DNA of 48,471 bases from Acidobacteriaceae bacterium (GCA_025449575.1 JANWJB010000077.1:1-48471); one strand, 5' to 3'; positions 16,097-25,591 are shown, numbered from the stretch's first letter. Program-made: numbers and translations. Notes: generated by a model from the letters alone, not told the origin.

Positions 16097-17498
16097 CTCG
16101 TTCACCGTCGCTCTCCCCAGGCGCCACCGACAACTCAACAGAAAAAATGGAGCCATCCATCGCCGGCTCATAGCGCAGATCGCCATGAAAGCTGCGCATG
16201 AAGGCCCGCGATAGATAGAGTCCCAAGCCAGTCGATTCCGCCTCGCGCTGGAAGGGGTGGAATAGAAACTCCGGATGGGCAACCCCGCCGCCGCTATCGG
16301 CGAACCGGACCACGGCTCCGAAGCCCTCCGGTTGGGCGGAAATGGCCAGCGTCCTGGTCTTCCTCGTCTGCATCGCGCGTTCGCTGTTCTTGGTTAAATT
16401 GAGGAAGACCTGGAGCAGGCTTTGCCGGTCAGCCCACACTGCCGGCAGCGGGTTGGAAGTCTGCCAGAGCACGCTCACGCCGCCATCGCGCAGCGATGGC
16501 TCGATGACGATCCGCAATTCGTCCAGTACCGAAGCCAGATCGGTGACGCCTGCGCGGGCGGCCGTCTGCCGCAGATCCATCCCCGCGATCCGCTCCAGCG
16601 CCAGCACCAGCGTTCCCAGCGCCTCGAAGTCTTTGTTCCCGGCAATCTGGCCGCTGCGCGCAAGGTTTTCATGAACCAGCGCGATCGATCCGCATACGTT
16701 GCGAATCTCATGCGAAACCGCCGACATGAGTATGCGTGAGCCCAGCGAGAGTTGGTGCAGGCTGGCCTCCTCCCGGGTTCGCAGATCCTCCGAGGTGTCC
16801 AGCACCATGGCCGCCAGGCGCGGACCCACGCTGGTGAGATAGGTGGAAAACCATACGTCGGCCTGAAAGACCTCTCCGTCCGCGCGCCGTCCCTGGCATT
16901 GCATCGCCGTCCGAAAGGCGCGGCCGCTGCCGCTCCGGGGCGGCACGTTGATCAGCGACGGCAGATAATCATGGACCGGCATCCCAGCGAGCGTTCCCGA
17001 CGGAACGCCGAACAGACGGTGCGCGGCATCGTTTGCCAGCAGAATCCGGCTCTCCGAGTCCGCGGTGAAGATCGCCGCCGGGCTGCTCTCCACCAATATC
17101 TTCAGTTGCTCTTCTGCCTCCCGCCGCGCAGCCATCTCCTCCTGCACGATGCTCATATGCTCCGCTGCGGCTTTGCGGCTGCGCGTGACCTCGTGAACGA
17201 AAAGCCCGACGCAGCAAAAAGTGGAAAAGTAAAGCGCGTCGCGCGGAATGCCGGTGTGCGGTCCCCAGCTAAACTTGTCGAATAATTCCGCCAGTATCGC
17301 GCACGTGCCCGCCACCCCGGCGATTCCCCAACGGCCCAGAGCGCCTCCGGCCAGCAGCATGGGAAACAGATAAAGGAAAGCCAGCGGCATGGAGCTGTTG
17401 GTGTGCGAGTCCAGCAGCGCGATCGAGACGATCAAGACCGAGGAGATCGCCAGCCGGAATCTGCGATCGCGTGGGAATGAGAGAGAAGTAATTCGCAT
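16005..17498 (-). CDS. Membrane sensor histidine kinase with PAS domain
   Basis: The 497-residue protein has an N-terminal membrane region of about four hydrophobic segments (residues 15-105), a short coiled linker, a PAS domain (about 133-240, 'ESSPAAIFTADSESRILLAN'), and a kinase core. The H-box is 'SAVSHEIRN' (His263), the N-box 'NLTKNSERA' (about 367-375), the G1-box 'ADSGGGV' (400-406) and the G2-box 'STGLGLYLS' (422-430). About 40 residues after the ATPase domain overlap the start of the response regulator gene; they are Arg/Asp/Pro-rich and look like read-through rather than a domain. A promoter TTGCAA-N17-TGTAAT lies upstream at 17618-17646. Confidence 0.9.
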   Translation of the reverse strand: MRITSLSFPRDRRFRLAISSVLIVSIALLDSHTNSSMPLAFLYLFPMLLAGGALGRWGIAGVAGTCAILAELFDKFSWGPHTGIPRDALYFSTFCCVGLFVHEVTRSRKAAAEHMSIVQEEMAARREAEEQLKILVESSPAAIFTADSESRILLANDAAHRLFGVPSGTLAGMPVHDYLPSLINVPPRSGSGRAFRTAMQCQGRRADGEVFQADVWFSTYLTSVGPRLAAMVLDTSEDLRTREEASLHQLSLGSRILMSAVSHEIRNVCGSIALVHENLARSGQIAGNKDFEALGTLVLALERIAGMDLRQTAARAGVTDLASVLDELRIVIEPSLRDGGVSVLWQTSNPLPAVWADRQSLLQVFLNLTKNSERAMQTRKTRTLAISAQPEGFGAVVRFADSGGGVAHPEFLFHPFQREAESTGLGLYLSRAFMRSFHGDLRYEPAMDGSIFSVELSVAPGESDGERDEQYQPDTDSADRRSQPVPGEPRPAAANRA

Positions 17499-17617
17499 AT
17501 CTGCCGGATGATTGTGGTCCGGCCGCGCCCCTGTCGAACAATTCTAGATGAGCCGGCATTTCCGCGCCGCGCCCTGCACCACCAGATCGCGAAAGAGGCT
17601 TCTCATCTTAGGACTTC

Positions 17618-17743
17618 ATTACAAATTGTTCAGAGCCGCCTTGCAACTTGAGCAGTATCTGCTTAACCGAAAGATAAGTTGCATCGCTTCAACCGCGCTC
17701 GATACGCTCAAAGTTATAAGCAGATAGTTTTGCTTCAACTTGA
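17618..17743. promoter_or_regulatory. Divergent regulatory region between the two-component and RND operons
   Basis: On the minus strand TTGCAA (17646-17641) and TGTAAT (17623-17618) are separated by 17 bases, a good sigma70-type promoter for the kinase. Inverted repeats surround it: TGCAACTT (17642-17649) with AAGTTGCA (17676-17683), and TATCTGCTTA (17656-17665) with TAAGCAGATA (17717-17726). Direct repeats CAACTTGA (17644 and 17736) and GCTTCAAC (17686 and 17732) are also present. The first inverted repeat covers the -35, as expected of an operator. The binding protein is unknown; the NarL-type regulator is an obvious candidate. Confidence 0.5.
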
Positions 17744-18094
17744 CCTTCCATCGTCGGGAGGCTCGCCGGAGGATTTTTGAGGTCTGGCCTTGAGGCCTTC
17801 ACCGGCTTCCGCAGCCGGCGCATCGTAGAAAGCCTAATGCGCCGTGGTCGCGTGTTCCAGCAGCGCCGCGGTCTTCCTCGAAAGCGTCAAGGAGGATCGC
17901 CGCCCCGCGAGGGCGAAACGAACGTGTGTGACATTTCTGAGCATTCCCGCGAGCGTGGCGCGGAAGAATTGCCTCCAGCATCTCTCTTGGCCCGCGAACA
18001 GGAAGGCGGACTCTTGTCCAGAGTCTTACTGAACAGCGTGCGGCCGGCCGCGCTCCAGCTACTTTGTGTGCCGCGCAACTGCATTGGCAGAGGG

Positions 18095-19282
18095 ATGCCC
18101 GTTGGTCCGTGCCCCGACGAGGAGCGTTTTACAAGAAGCCGGATCGCGCTGCTTTGTGCGGCGATTTGTACGGCGCTCGCGCTGGCCGCGCTGGGCGGTT
18201 GCAGCGGGGCCAAGCATGACTATGCCGCCGAGGCTCCTCCCCCCGCCCAGGTGGAGATCAGTAACGGCGTCAATTTGATTTCCGTCGATCGCCCCGGCCG
18301 TTATCCGCTCTTTACCGCGAGACAGGCGGAAACTACCTCCACGCTGGACGTTACCGGCGCGGTGGCCCCCGACGTCTCCCGTACCATTCCCGTCATTTCG
18401 ATGGCCTCCGGCCGCGTGGTCGCCATCCATGCTCAACTTGGCGACTATGTGCGCAAGGGGCAGTTGCTCATGGAGGTCCAGAGCTCCGACGTCTCCGGAG
18501 CCTTTGCCCAATATCTCAAGGCCGTCAACGATGAGCGGCTGGCGCGCGCGCAGGATGATCGTGCCAAGCTGCTCTATGGCAAAGGGGCGATTGCGCGAAG
18601 CCAGATGGAGATTGCCGACGACGCTGAACAGGACGCGCAAACCGGCCTGACCACTGCGAAAGAACAGCTCCACGTACTGGGCATCGACAAGGACCATCCG
18701 TCGGCGGTCGTCAAAGTCTACGCGCCGGCCAACGGAGTCATCATCGCTCAAAACGTCACCGACGGCGCCGCCGCCGGCATCGGGTTGGCCGGCACCTCCA
18801 CCGCCTTCACGATTGCAGATCTCTCCCAAGTCTGGATCGTCTGCGACGTTTATGAGAACGATCTGCCTGTCGTCCACGTCGGCCAACCTGCCGACATCCG
18901 GCTGAACGCCTATCCCGATCGCCTGCTGCACGGAACCATCAGCGAGATTGACGCCGTCCTCGATCCCAGCCTGCGCACCGCCAAGGTCCGCATTCAGGTT
19001 CCCAATCCGGACCGCATCATGCGTATCGGCATGTTCGCCACTGCCGTCTTTCATGGAAAGAAGCCGCAGGCGCAGGTCTCGATCCCCGCTACCGCCATCC
19101 TTCATCTGCACGATCGCGATTGGGTCTACGTTCCCGCCTCAGGAGACAAGTTCCAGCGGGTCGGCGTGGTAAGCGGAGCCATGCTTCCTGGCGGAATGCA
19201 GGTGGTCGCCTCCGGCGTCAAGCCCGGCGACCGGGTTGTAACCAATGCCCTCGAGCTGCAGAACTCGGCGGATCAGCAATGA
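18095..19282 (+). CDS. RND efflux periplasmic adaptor (lipoprotein, CzcB/CusB-like)
   Basis: The frame is open from 17777, but the first ~106 codons have no homologue-like content. The start at 18095 places a lipoprotein signal ('RIALLCAAICTALALAALGG' then Cys-Ser-Gly) near the N-terminus. An in-frame GTG at 18068 is an alternative. The 395-residue mature adaptor has a biotinyl-lipoyl-like segment ('ASGRVVAIHAQLGDYVRKGQ'), a helical hairpin, and beta-barrel and membrane-proximal domains ('VPNPDRIMRIGMFATAVFHG'). It links the inner-membrane pump encoded next to an outer-membrane channel. The genes overlap by four bases (ATGA). No outer-membrane factor gene is nearby. Confidence 0.88.
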   Translation: MPVGPCPDEERFTRSRIALLCAAICTALALAALGGCSGAKHDYAAEAPPPAQVEISNGVNLISVDRPGRYPLFTARQAETTSTLDVTGAVAPDVSRTIPVISMASGRVVAIHAQLGDYVRKGQLLMEVQSSDVSGAFAQYLKAVNDERLARAQDDRAKLLYGKGAIARSQMEIADDAEQDAQTGLTTAKEQLHVLGIDKDHPSAVVKVYAPANGVIIAQNVTDGAAAGIGLAGTSTAFTIADLSQVWIVCDVYENDLPVVHVGQPADIRLNAYPDRLLHGTISEIDAVLDPSLRTAKVRIQVPNPDRIMRIGMFATAVFHGKKPQAQVSIPATAILHLHDRDWVYVPASGDKFQRVGVVSGAMLPGGMQVVASGVKPGDRVVTNALELQNSADQQ

Positions 19283-22200
19283 TTCGGGCGCTTGTCGATT
19301 TTGCCCTCAACAATCGATTCATCGTTCTCACCGTCGCCGTTCTGCTTTTTGTCTGGGGAGGCATCTCCTTCCACAACCTGCCCGTCGAGGCCTATCCCGA
19401 CGTGGCAAACAACTACGTTCAGATCATCACGCAGTGGCCGGGACGCGCCTCCGAGGAGGTGGAGCAGCAGGTTACGATCCCGTTGGAAATCGCCATGGCC
19501 GGCATTCCCCACATGCAGCATCTGCGCTCCGTCTCCCTGGCCGGCCTTTCCAGCATCACCATGATCTTCGACGACAGCTCGGTCAACGACTGGAACCGCG
19601 AGAAGGTCCTCGAGCGCCTTTCCATGGTCACGCTGCCCGCCGGCTTGCAGCCGCAGATCGGCAGCGACTGGAGCCCCGTCGGACAAATCTACTGGTACAC
19701 CCTGGCCAGCTCCAATCCGGCCTACGACAACATGCAGCTGAAGTCGCTCCAGGACTGGACGCTGGGAAAGCAATTCAAGTCCGTCCCCGGAGTGGTTGAT
19801 GTCTCCAGCTTCGGCGGCATCACCCGCGAGTATCAGGTTCGTGTGGACCCCAATAAGCTCATTGCCTACGGTCTGAGCATTGGCCAGGTGGAGCGGCAAC
19901 TCGCCGCCAACAACATCAATGCCGGCGGCAGCTTCATCGAGCAGGGCGCGCAGCAGGTCAACGTGCGCGAAGTGGGCCTCTTCCGCAACGTCGATGACAT
20001 CAAGCAGACGGTTCTCAAGACATCCAACGGCACAGCAATCCGAGTGCAAGACATCGCAGACGTGGTGCAGGGCCCCAAGATCCGCCTGGGGCAGATCGGC
20101 AAGGCCGTTCACCTCGCCGATGGAAAGATTCTCGACGATCCGGATGTTGTCGAAGGCATCGTGTTCCTGCAGAAGGGCGACGACTCCCAGTCCGCCCTCG
20201 CCGGCATTCACGCCAAGGTCAAAGAACTCAACGATCACATCCTCCCTGAGGGAGTGAAGATCGTCCCCTTTCTCGACCGCAGCGATTTGCTCAGCTACAC
20301 GCTGCACACGGTGCTGCACAATCTCACCGAGGGAATCATCCTGGTGGTGATCGTCCTCTTTCTCTTCCTCGGCAATATCCGGGGAGCCATCATTGTCTCC
20401 GTCACCATTCCTTTCGCGTTGCTCTTCGCAGCCATCTGTTTGCAGTCCGCGCATATCCCCGCCAACCTGCTCTCGCTGGGAGCGCTGGATTTCGGCATGG
20501 TGGTGGATGGCTCGGTGATTATGGTGGAAAACATTGTTCGCCATTTGGGACGAAAAACCGATGACGTCCCCGAAGCCAAGATCCGCACTGCGGCGCACGA
20601 GGTCCAGCGTCCGGTCTTCTTTGCCCGCGCCATCATCGTGACCGCCTACCTGCCTATTTTTACCCTGCAATCGGTTGAAGGAAGGCTCTTCAAACCCATG
20701 GCGTGGCTGGTCAGCTTTGCCCTCCTCGGATCGCTGGTCTTCGCCATGCTGATCGCTCCAGTCGTAGCGACATTTCTTTTTCGACATGGCGCGAAGGAGT
20801 GGCGCAACCCGGTGATGGGATGGTTGACTGCGCACTATCGCTCCGGCGCCACCTGGGCCATCGAGCACCGCTATGTCACCGTTGGCGCCGCCATCGGTGC
20901 TCTGCTGCTGACCGCCTTTCTCGGCTTTAGCGGCGTGATCGGATCGGAGTTCCTGCCTCATCTGGACGAGGGGGCCATCTGGGCGCGCGGCACGCTTGCT
21001 CCCAGCACCGGCCCTACTGCCGCTGTCGCCATTGCGGACAGGGCCCGGCGCATCCTTGCATCCTTCCCCGAGGTTCCCGTCGTGGTAAGCCAGGTGGGCC
21101 GCCCCGACGATGGCACCGACGCCACCGGCTTCTTCAACACCGAATACTTCGTCGATCTGCTGCCCAAGAAAAAATGGCGGCCGGTCTTCCACCAAAATAA
21201 GCAAGAGCTCATCGGAGCCATGGATCGCCAGTTGGAGAAGATACCCGGCGTGATTTGGAACTTCTCCCAGCCCATTTCTGACAATGTGGAAGAGGCGGTC
21301 AGCGGCGTGAAAGGGGAGCTGGCAGTCAAAATCTACGGCGACGATTTGAACACATTGGAAGGCATAGGCAACCAGATCGCCGCCGTCATGAGCCAGGTGC
21401 AGGGCGTTCAAGACCTGGGCGTCTTCCGCTCCATCGGCCAGCCGAATCTCAACTACCTAGTCAATCGCCAAGCCGCCGCTCGTTATGGTATCAACGTCAG
21501 TGACATTCAAGACGCCATCCAGACCGCCGTAGGGGGCGGAGCCGTCAGCCAGGTGCTGCGGGGCGAGGCCCGCTACGACCTGGTGGTCCGCTACCAGAAG
21601 CCGTACCGTGACACCGCCGAGGCCATCGGCGACATCCAGCTGCTCTCTCCCTCCGGCGAGCGTGTTCCTCTCTCCCAACTCACCACTGTGCAGACGGAGG
21701 ATGGAGCTGAGGAGATTTATCGCGAAGCTGGCCAGCGTTACGTTGCCGTAAAGTACAGCGTTCGCGGACGCGCTCTTGGCAGCACGGTCGAGCAAGCCAT
21801 CGCCAGAGTCAGCGCCCAAGTCAAGCTCCCTACCGGCTACCACCTCGATTGGTCCGGCGAGTACCAAAGCCAGAAGCGCGCCGACAAGCGGCTGGGCACG
21901 GTTATCCCCATTACTCTGCTGCTCATCTTCATCATCTTGTATGCCATGTTCAAGTCGGCGAAATGGGCGCTGCTCATCCTGGCCACGGTTGCCATGGCTC
22001 CCCTCGGCGGCATGCTGGCGCTGCTGGTCACCCGTACCAATTTCAGCGTTTCTTCCGGCGTGGGCTTCCTGGCCCTCTTCGGCGTATCGGTCGAGACCGG
22101 CGTCATCATGCTGGAGTACATCAATCAATTGCGGGCCGGCGGCCGCTCCGTTAAGGAGTCCGCGATTGAAGGAGCTGTGCTTCGTCTTCGCCCCACCATG

Positions 22201-22410
22201 ATGACCATGCTGGTGGCCACGCTCGGTCTGCTGCCGGCGGCGACCTCCCATGCCATCGGGTCTGATTCGCAGCGTCCCTTCGCCATCGTCATTGTCGGCG
22301 GCCTCATCACTGCGCTGATCATCAGTGTCTTTCTGCTTCCTACCCTCTACGTCTGGATGGCGAGAGATAGCGATGTGCTCCCGGTGCCGGAAACGGAGTT
22401 TGAGAATTGA
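19279..22410 (+). CDS. CzcA-type heavy-metal RND efflux pump
   Basis: The start at 19279 overlaps the adaptor stop (ATGA) and gives 1043 residues, the usual length for the family. The protein has the first membrane helix ('ALNNRFIVLTVAVLLFVWGG'), two large periplasmic loops and the 12-helix RND layout. The helix-4 motif 'DFGMVVDGSVIMVEN' keeps the three acidic residues Asp404, Asp410 and Glu417, equivalent to the proton-relay residues of CzcA. That places it among divalent-cation exporters (Co/Zn/Cd/Ni) rather than multidrug pumps; the exact metal cannot be told. The divergently encoded kinase/regulator pair may control it. Confidence 0.93.
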   Translation: MIRALVDFALNNRFIVLTVAVLLFVWGGISFHNLPVEAYPDVANNYVQIITQWPGRASEEVEQQVTIPLEIAMAGIPHMQHLRSVSLAGLSSITMIFDDSSVNDWNREKVLERLSMVTLPAGLQPQIGSDWSPVGQIYWYTLASSNPAYDNMQLKSLQDWTLGKQFKSVPGVVDVSSFGGITREYQVRVDPNKLIAYGLSIGQVERQLAANNINAGGSFIEQGAQQVNVREVGLFRNVDDIKQTVLKTSNGTAIRVQDIADVVQGPKIRLGQIGKAVHLADGKILDDPDVVEGIVFLQKGDDSQSALAGIHAKVKELNDHILPEGVKIVPFLDRSDLLSYTLHTVLHNLTEGIILVVIVLFLFLGNIRGAIIVSVTIPFALLFAAICLQSAHIPANLLSLGALDFGMVVDGSVIMVENIVRHLGRKTDDVPEAKIRTAAHEVQRPVFFARAIIVTAYLPIFTLQSVEGRLFKPMAWLVSFALLGSLVFAMLIAPVVATFLFRHGAKEWRNPVMGWLTAHYRSGATWAIEHRYVTVGAAIGALLLTAFLGFSGVIGSEFLPHLDEGAIWARGTLAPSTGPTAAVAIADRARRILASFPEVPVVVSQVGRPDDGTDATGFFNTEYFVDLLPKKKWRPVFHQNKQELIGAMDRQLEKIPGVIWNFSQPISDNVEEAVSGVKGELAVKIYGDDLNTLEGIGNQIAAVMSQVQGVQDLGVFRSIGQPNLNYLVNRQAAARYGINVSDIQDAIQTAVGGGAVSQVLRGEARYDLVVRYQKPYRDTAEAIGDIQLLSPSGERVPLSQLTTVQTEDGAEEIYREAGQRYVAVKYSVRGRALGSTVEQAIARVSAQVKLPTGYHLDWSGEYQSQKRADKRLGTVIPITLLLIFIILYAMFKSAKWALLILATVAMAPLGGMLALLVTRTNFSVSSGVGFLALFGVSVETGVIMLEYINQLRAGGRSVKESAIEGAVLRLRPTMMTMLVATLGLLPAATSHAIGSDSQRPFAIVIVGGLITALIISVFLLPTLYVWMARDSDVLPVPETEFEN

Positions 22411-22491
22411 GCCCGCGCATCCGCCCGCCCTTGGCTGCTCCCGCACCTGGCCGCACCGACAGGCTCGTTGCAGAGCACGGGGGCGGCGGAA

Positions 22492-22500
22492 TGCTATAGG
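22492..22500 (+). promoter_or_regulatory. Extended -10 upstream of thrC
   Basis: TGCTATAGG resembles the TGCTATAGT nonamers at 8832 and 47014. It lies 13 bases before the thrC ATG, so the transcript would have a leader of only about seven bases and no room for a normal Shine-Dalgarno site. No convincing -35 is seen. Confidence 0.4.
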
Positions 22501-22513
22501 CTAGGTTTACGCT

Positions 22514-23908
22514 ATGGAGTTGCAATCTCATCAACTGCTTTGCATCGGCTGCGGCCGCAGGCTGGGCGCCGAGGAAGCGCAGCGCGATTTCCGGTGCGCC
22601 GACTGTGCGAACCTCTTCGAAGTTGTCTATCCCTGGAGTTCAACTACAGCTTCGCCGGAGGGTTCCGGTGATTCCGTCGCGGCCATTGACAACCGCCAGC
22701 CGAATCCCAGCGCGCTGCGCTGGCGCTGGCGCGAACGTCTGGGGTCAACGGCGCCCATCGATCAAAGCGGGGTTTGGCGCTTCCGCGATCTGCTGCCCAT
22801 TCTGCGCGATCCCGAACGGGCCGTGACTCTGCGCGAGGGGAATACCCCGCTGTACAGCCTGCCCCGCGCGGGCGGTGAGCTTGGTCTCGAGAGGCTCTTT
22901 GCCAAACATCAGGGAATGAATCCGACCGGCTCGTTCAAGGATACGGGAATGACGGCGGCGCTTTCCGTAGCGCGTGAAATGGGCTTTCAGTGGGTGGCCT
23001 GCGCGTCTACAGGGAACACCTCCGCGGCCATGGCTGCCTATGCGGCGCGCGCCCGCATGAAGAGTTTGGTGCTGCTGCCGGAGGGAAAAATCTCCTGGCC
23101 CAAGCTCTCCCAATCGATCGACTATGGCGCGCTTACCTGCCAGCTCAAGACCGATTTTGATGGCTGCGCCCAGGTGTTGCTTGAAGTCGTACGGCGCGCT
23201 CCCGTCTACCTGCTGAATTCCATGAATCCCTACCGCTTGGAGGGCCAGAAGACCCCCGCCTTCGAGATTGCGGAGGAATTGGGCTGGGAGGTTCCCGATC
23301 ACGTCATCGTCCCCGGCGGGAATCTCGCCAATGGCTCCGCGCTGGGTAAGGGCTTCCTGGAGATGAAGCATCTGGGGCTGACCAGCCGCGTCCCGAAGAT
23401 TACGGTGATTCAGGCCGAGGGAGCCAACCCGCTTTATCACAGCCTGAGGGATTTTGACGGGCAGCGTATGGAGCCGATGGAAGCCAATACCCGAGCCAGC
23501 GCAATTCGCATCGGCAATCCCGCCTCGTGGAAGAAGGCTGTGCGGGTGGTGCAGCAGACGGGCGGATTCTGCGAACAGGTAAGCGAGACGGAGATCGCTT
23601 TGGCCAAGGCGGAGATTGGCCAAGAGGGCATCGGCTGCGAGCCGGCCTCCGCCGTCACCCTGGCGGGGTTGAAAAAGCTGGTGCGGGCCGGCAAGGTCCT
23701 CGCGGCGGAGACGGTCGTCCTGGTGCTTACCGGTCATATGCTCAAGGATTCCGACTACACCATCGACTTTCACCGCGGGCAACTGCTCACTGCCGAAGAG
23801 ACGGAGGGCTGGGAGAAGGAGCTGGAGCACCGCCGCCGCGGCACCCGCTCATTGGACGCGAATGCCGAGGCCGTACTGAGGGAACTGGAGGCCGCCGTCC
23901 CCGCATGA
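22514..23908 (+). CDS. thrC: Threonine synthase
   Basis: This 464-residue PLP enzyme converts O-phospho-homoserine to threonine. The N-terminus holds a zinc-ribbon-like cysteine set ('CIGCGRRL' and 'RCADCANLF'), the PLP lysine is Lys142 in 'NPTGSFKDTGMT', and the glycine-rich phosphate loop 'VPGGNLANGSALGKG' follows. It overlaps thrB by four bases (ATGA), so the two steps from homoserine to threonine are translationally coupled. Homoserine dehydrogenase is not in the window. Confidence 0.96.
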   Translation: MELQSHQLLCIGCGRRLGAEEAQRDFRCADCANLFEVVYPWSSTTASPEGSGDSVAAIDNRQPNPSALRWRWRERLGSTAPIDQSGVWRFRDLLPILRDPERAVTLREGNTPLYSLPRAGGELGLERLFAKHQGMNPTGSFKDTGMTAALSVAREMGFQWVACASTGNTSAAMAAYAARARMKSLVLLPEGKISWPKLSQSIDYGALTCQLKTDFDGCAQVLLEVVRRAPVYLLNSMNPYRLEGQKTPAFEIAEELGWEVPDHVIVPGGNLANGSALGKGFLEMKHLGLTSRVPKITVIQAEGANPLYHSLRDFDGQRMEPMEANTRASAIRIGNPASWKKAVRVVQQTGGFCEQVSETEIALAKAEIGQEGIGCEPASAVTLAGLKKLVRAGKVLAAETVVLVLTGHMLKDSDYTIDFHRGQLLTAEETEGWEKELEHRRRGTRSLDANAEAVLRELEAAVPA

Positions 23909-24813
23909 AGACCGTGCGGCTGCAGCTTCCCGCGACTTCCGCGAACTTGGGGCCGGGCTTCGACACCCTCGCGCTCGCGCTGGAACTGTTTCTTGAGATT
24001 GAAGCCGAGGCTGCCGCTACCTTCTCCATCGAGTGCTCGGGCAGAAATCCTGAGATTTGCGGCGACCTCAACAACCATCTGCTCCTCGAGACCTATCGCT
24101 CAGTGCTGGCGGCCGAGCACCGAACGGCGGTTCCGCTGGCTTTGCGGATGAAGAACGGCATCCCGTTGGGCATGGGCCTGGGATCGTCGGCGGCCGTCCG
24201 CTTGGCAGCGGTGGCGCTCGCGGCGCACTTCGGCAGTCTGGCGTGGAGTTCCAGCCGGATCGTCGAGGTGGCGGCAGCGCTTGAAGGCCATCCCGACAAT
24301 GTGGCGGCGTGCTGGTACGGCGGCTTCGCCGTTGCTGGCTCCCCTTCCGGCCGGCTGGCCAGTGTCTCCATCTCTCCTCCCGCCGAGTGGCGGGCTATTC
24401 TGGTTCTTCCGGATCGGCCGGTGGCTACCGAGCACTCCCGTTCCGTTTTGCCTGAGCACTATTCGCGCGCCGACGCGGTGAGCAACCTGCAGAATGTCGC
24501 CCTATTGACCGCCGCCTTTGCCCTGCGGAGACCGGAGTTGCTGCCCCTGGCGACCCAAGACACCTTTCATCAACCCTATCGCCTGCAGCTCTGTCCGCTT
24601 CTGCCCCTACTGCTGCCTCTGGCGGGCGCCGGAGGCGTCTTGTCGGTTACTCTAAGCGGGGCCGGTCCGGCAGTCCTGGTGCTGTGGACGGGAGCCGAAA
24701 GCCCCACTCATGTGAAACAGCTCATTCTTGAGCGCACCACGCAGCTAGCCCTGGTCGAGCTGATCGAGGTGCGGCTTTGGGGTGAGGGCGCCAGCTTGGA
24801 TTTAATCGGATAG
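23905..24813 (+). CDS. thrB: Homoserine kinase
   Basis: Starting at the ATG that overlaps the thrC stop, the product is 302 residues, the normal size; the frame extends far upstream only as a shadow of thrC. It begins 'MKTVRLQLPATSANLGPGFD', the typical N-terminal block, has the GHMP kinase ATP motif 'PLGMGLGSSAAVR', and ends with 'VTLSGAGPAVLVLW'. It phosphorylates homoserine for the thrC product. A strong terminator follows 120 nt downstream. Confidence 0.96.
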   Translation: MKTVRLQLPATSANLGPGFDTLALALELFLEIEAEAAATFSIECSGRNPEICGDLNNHLLLETYRSVLAAEHRTAVPLALRMKNGIPLGMGLGSSAAVRLAAVALAAHFGSLAWSSSRIVEVAAALEGHPDNVAACWYGGFAVAGSPSGRLASVSISPPAEWRAILVLPDRPVATEHSRSVLPEHYSRADAVSNLQNVALLTAAFALRRPELLPLATQDTFHQPYRLQLCPLLPLLLPLAGAGGVLSVTLSGAGPAVLVLWTGAESPTHVKQLILERTTQLALVELIEVRLWGEGASLDLIG

Positions 24814-24936
24814 CAGCCGCCGTATGGGGAAGGTAACGCCAAGCCCGTTACTAAATTATTACCTAAGTTCTATTTACTTCCCGGTGCCAAAGCCCTATTT
24901 TCACGACGTGGGCAGTTCTGGGGGAGGGCTGCTCTA

Positions 24937-24974
24937 GCGCTCGCGACTTCTTAAAGTCGCGGGCGCTTTTATTT
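24937..24974 (+). terminator. Rho-independent terminator after thrB
   Basis: A 13-bp stem GCGCTCGCGACTT (24937-24949) pairs with AAGTCGCGGGCGC (24954-24966) with one mismatch and a four-base loop, followed by TTTTATTT. It closes the thrCB operon. The 120 nt between thrB and the stem are partly AT-rich (24850-24895) and could instead encode a short untranslated RNA ending here; nothing else supports that. Confidence 0.8.
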
Positions 24975-25151
24975 GGTGCGCAGGTGTTTCCATGGCCGGC
25001 GAATCGGTCTTCCGGCTTCCCTCCGTCCCGCGCCCCAGAATGCCTCCTGCGACTTTTTGCTTGCCCCAGCATCTCTATCAGGTGATCCGAATGCTATTCT
25101 CAGCAAGCTGGCCTGGCGAAGTCCAGGAGAGGCATTTCGGTGGAGGAGGGT

Positions 25152-25481
25152 ATGTTGGCTGAGTCGGTGTCTGAGGTAAGTGATGCAACCTTCGAGCAGG
25201 AGGTGCTGCGTTCCGAGCAACCTGTCCTGGTGGATTTCTGGGCAGCATGGTGCGGACCGTGCCGCGCGCTGGCTCCCATCGTGGCCGAAGTGGCTAACCA
25301 GTACAACGGCAAACTGAAGGTGTTCAAGATGGACGTGGATAGCAATTCCGCGACCCCGATGCGGTATGGAATACGCGGTATCCCCGCACTGCTGCTCTTC
25401 AAGGACGGCAAGGTGGCTGAACAGATCGTTGGCTATGTGCCGAAGGACACGATCGATAAGAGCATCAGCCGCCACGTCTAG
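25152..25481 (+). CDS. trxA: Thioredoxin
   Basis: The ATG at 25152 follows GGAGGAGGG, giving 109 residues, the standard thioredoxin size. The active site is 'WAAWCGPCRAL' with Cys34 and Cys37, and the cis-proline region 'YGIRGIPALLLFKDG' is intact. It is a cytoplasmic disulfide reductant. The gene stands alone; TGCTATTCT at 25091-25099 may be its -10. Its TAG stop is the first triplet of a palindromic repeat element. Confidence 0.95.
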   Translation: MLAESVSEVSDATFEQEVLRSEQPVLVDFWAAWCGPCRALAPIVAEVANQYNGKLKVFKMDVDSNSATPMRYGIRGIPALLLFKDGKVAEQIVGYVPKDTIDKSISRHV

Positions 25482-25591
25482 AGCGGATTCACAATTGCTA
25501 TGCCCCACCACGGTTGCGGAAATGCGGCTTTTTTAACGGGAAACCCGCATATGGTGCATTTGCTTCCGGGTAGACCTATCGTGTATCCGCT
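25482..25591. repeat. Palindromic repeat element after trxA
   Basis: The left end AGCGGATTCACAATTGCTATG and the right end (complement GCGGATACACGATAGG) are inverted copies, and an inner hairpin pairs ATGCGG (25522-25527) with CCGCAT (25545-25550). The orientation is opposite to that of the 11.8-kb copy: this left end matches the right end of that element. It follows the TAG stop of trxA with no gap. The remaining stretch to the DUF4256 gene (25592-25688) holds nothing recognisable. Confidence 0.8.

Noticed and set aside
17777-18094. N-terminal extension of the RND adaptor
   Set aside because: The lipoprotein signal begins after 18095 and the upstream codons show no family similarity.
19273-21411. 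Long open frame (712 codons) on the minus strand opposite the CzcA pump
   Set aside because: It is antisense to a clear RND gene and its His/Gly/Asp-rich translation resembles no family; it is an effect of high GC and codon bias.
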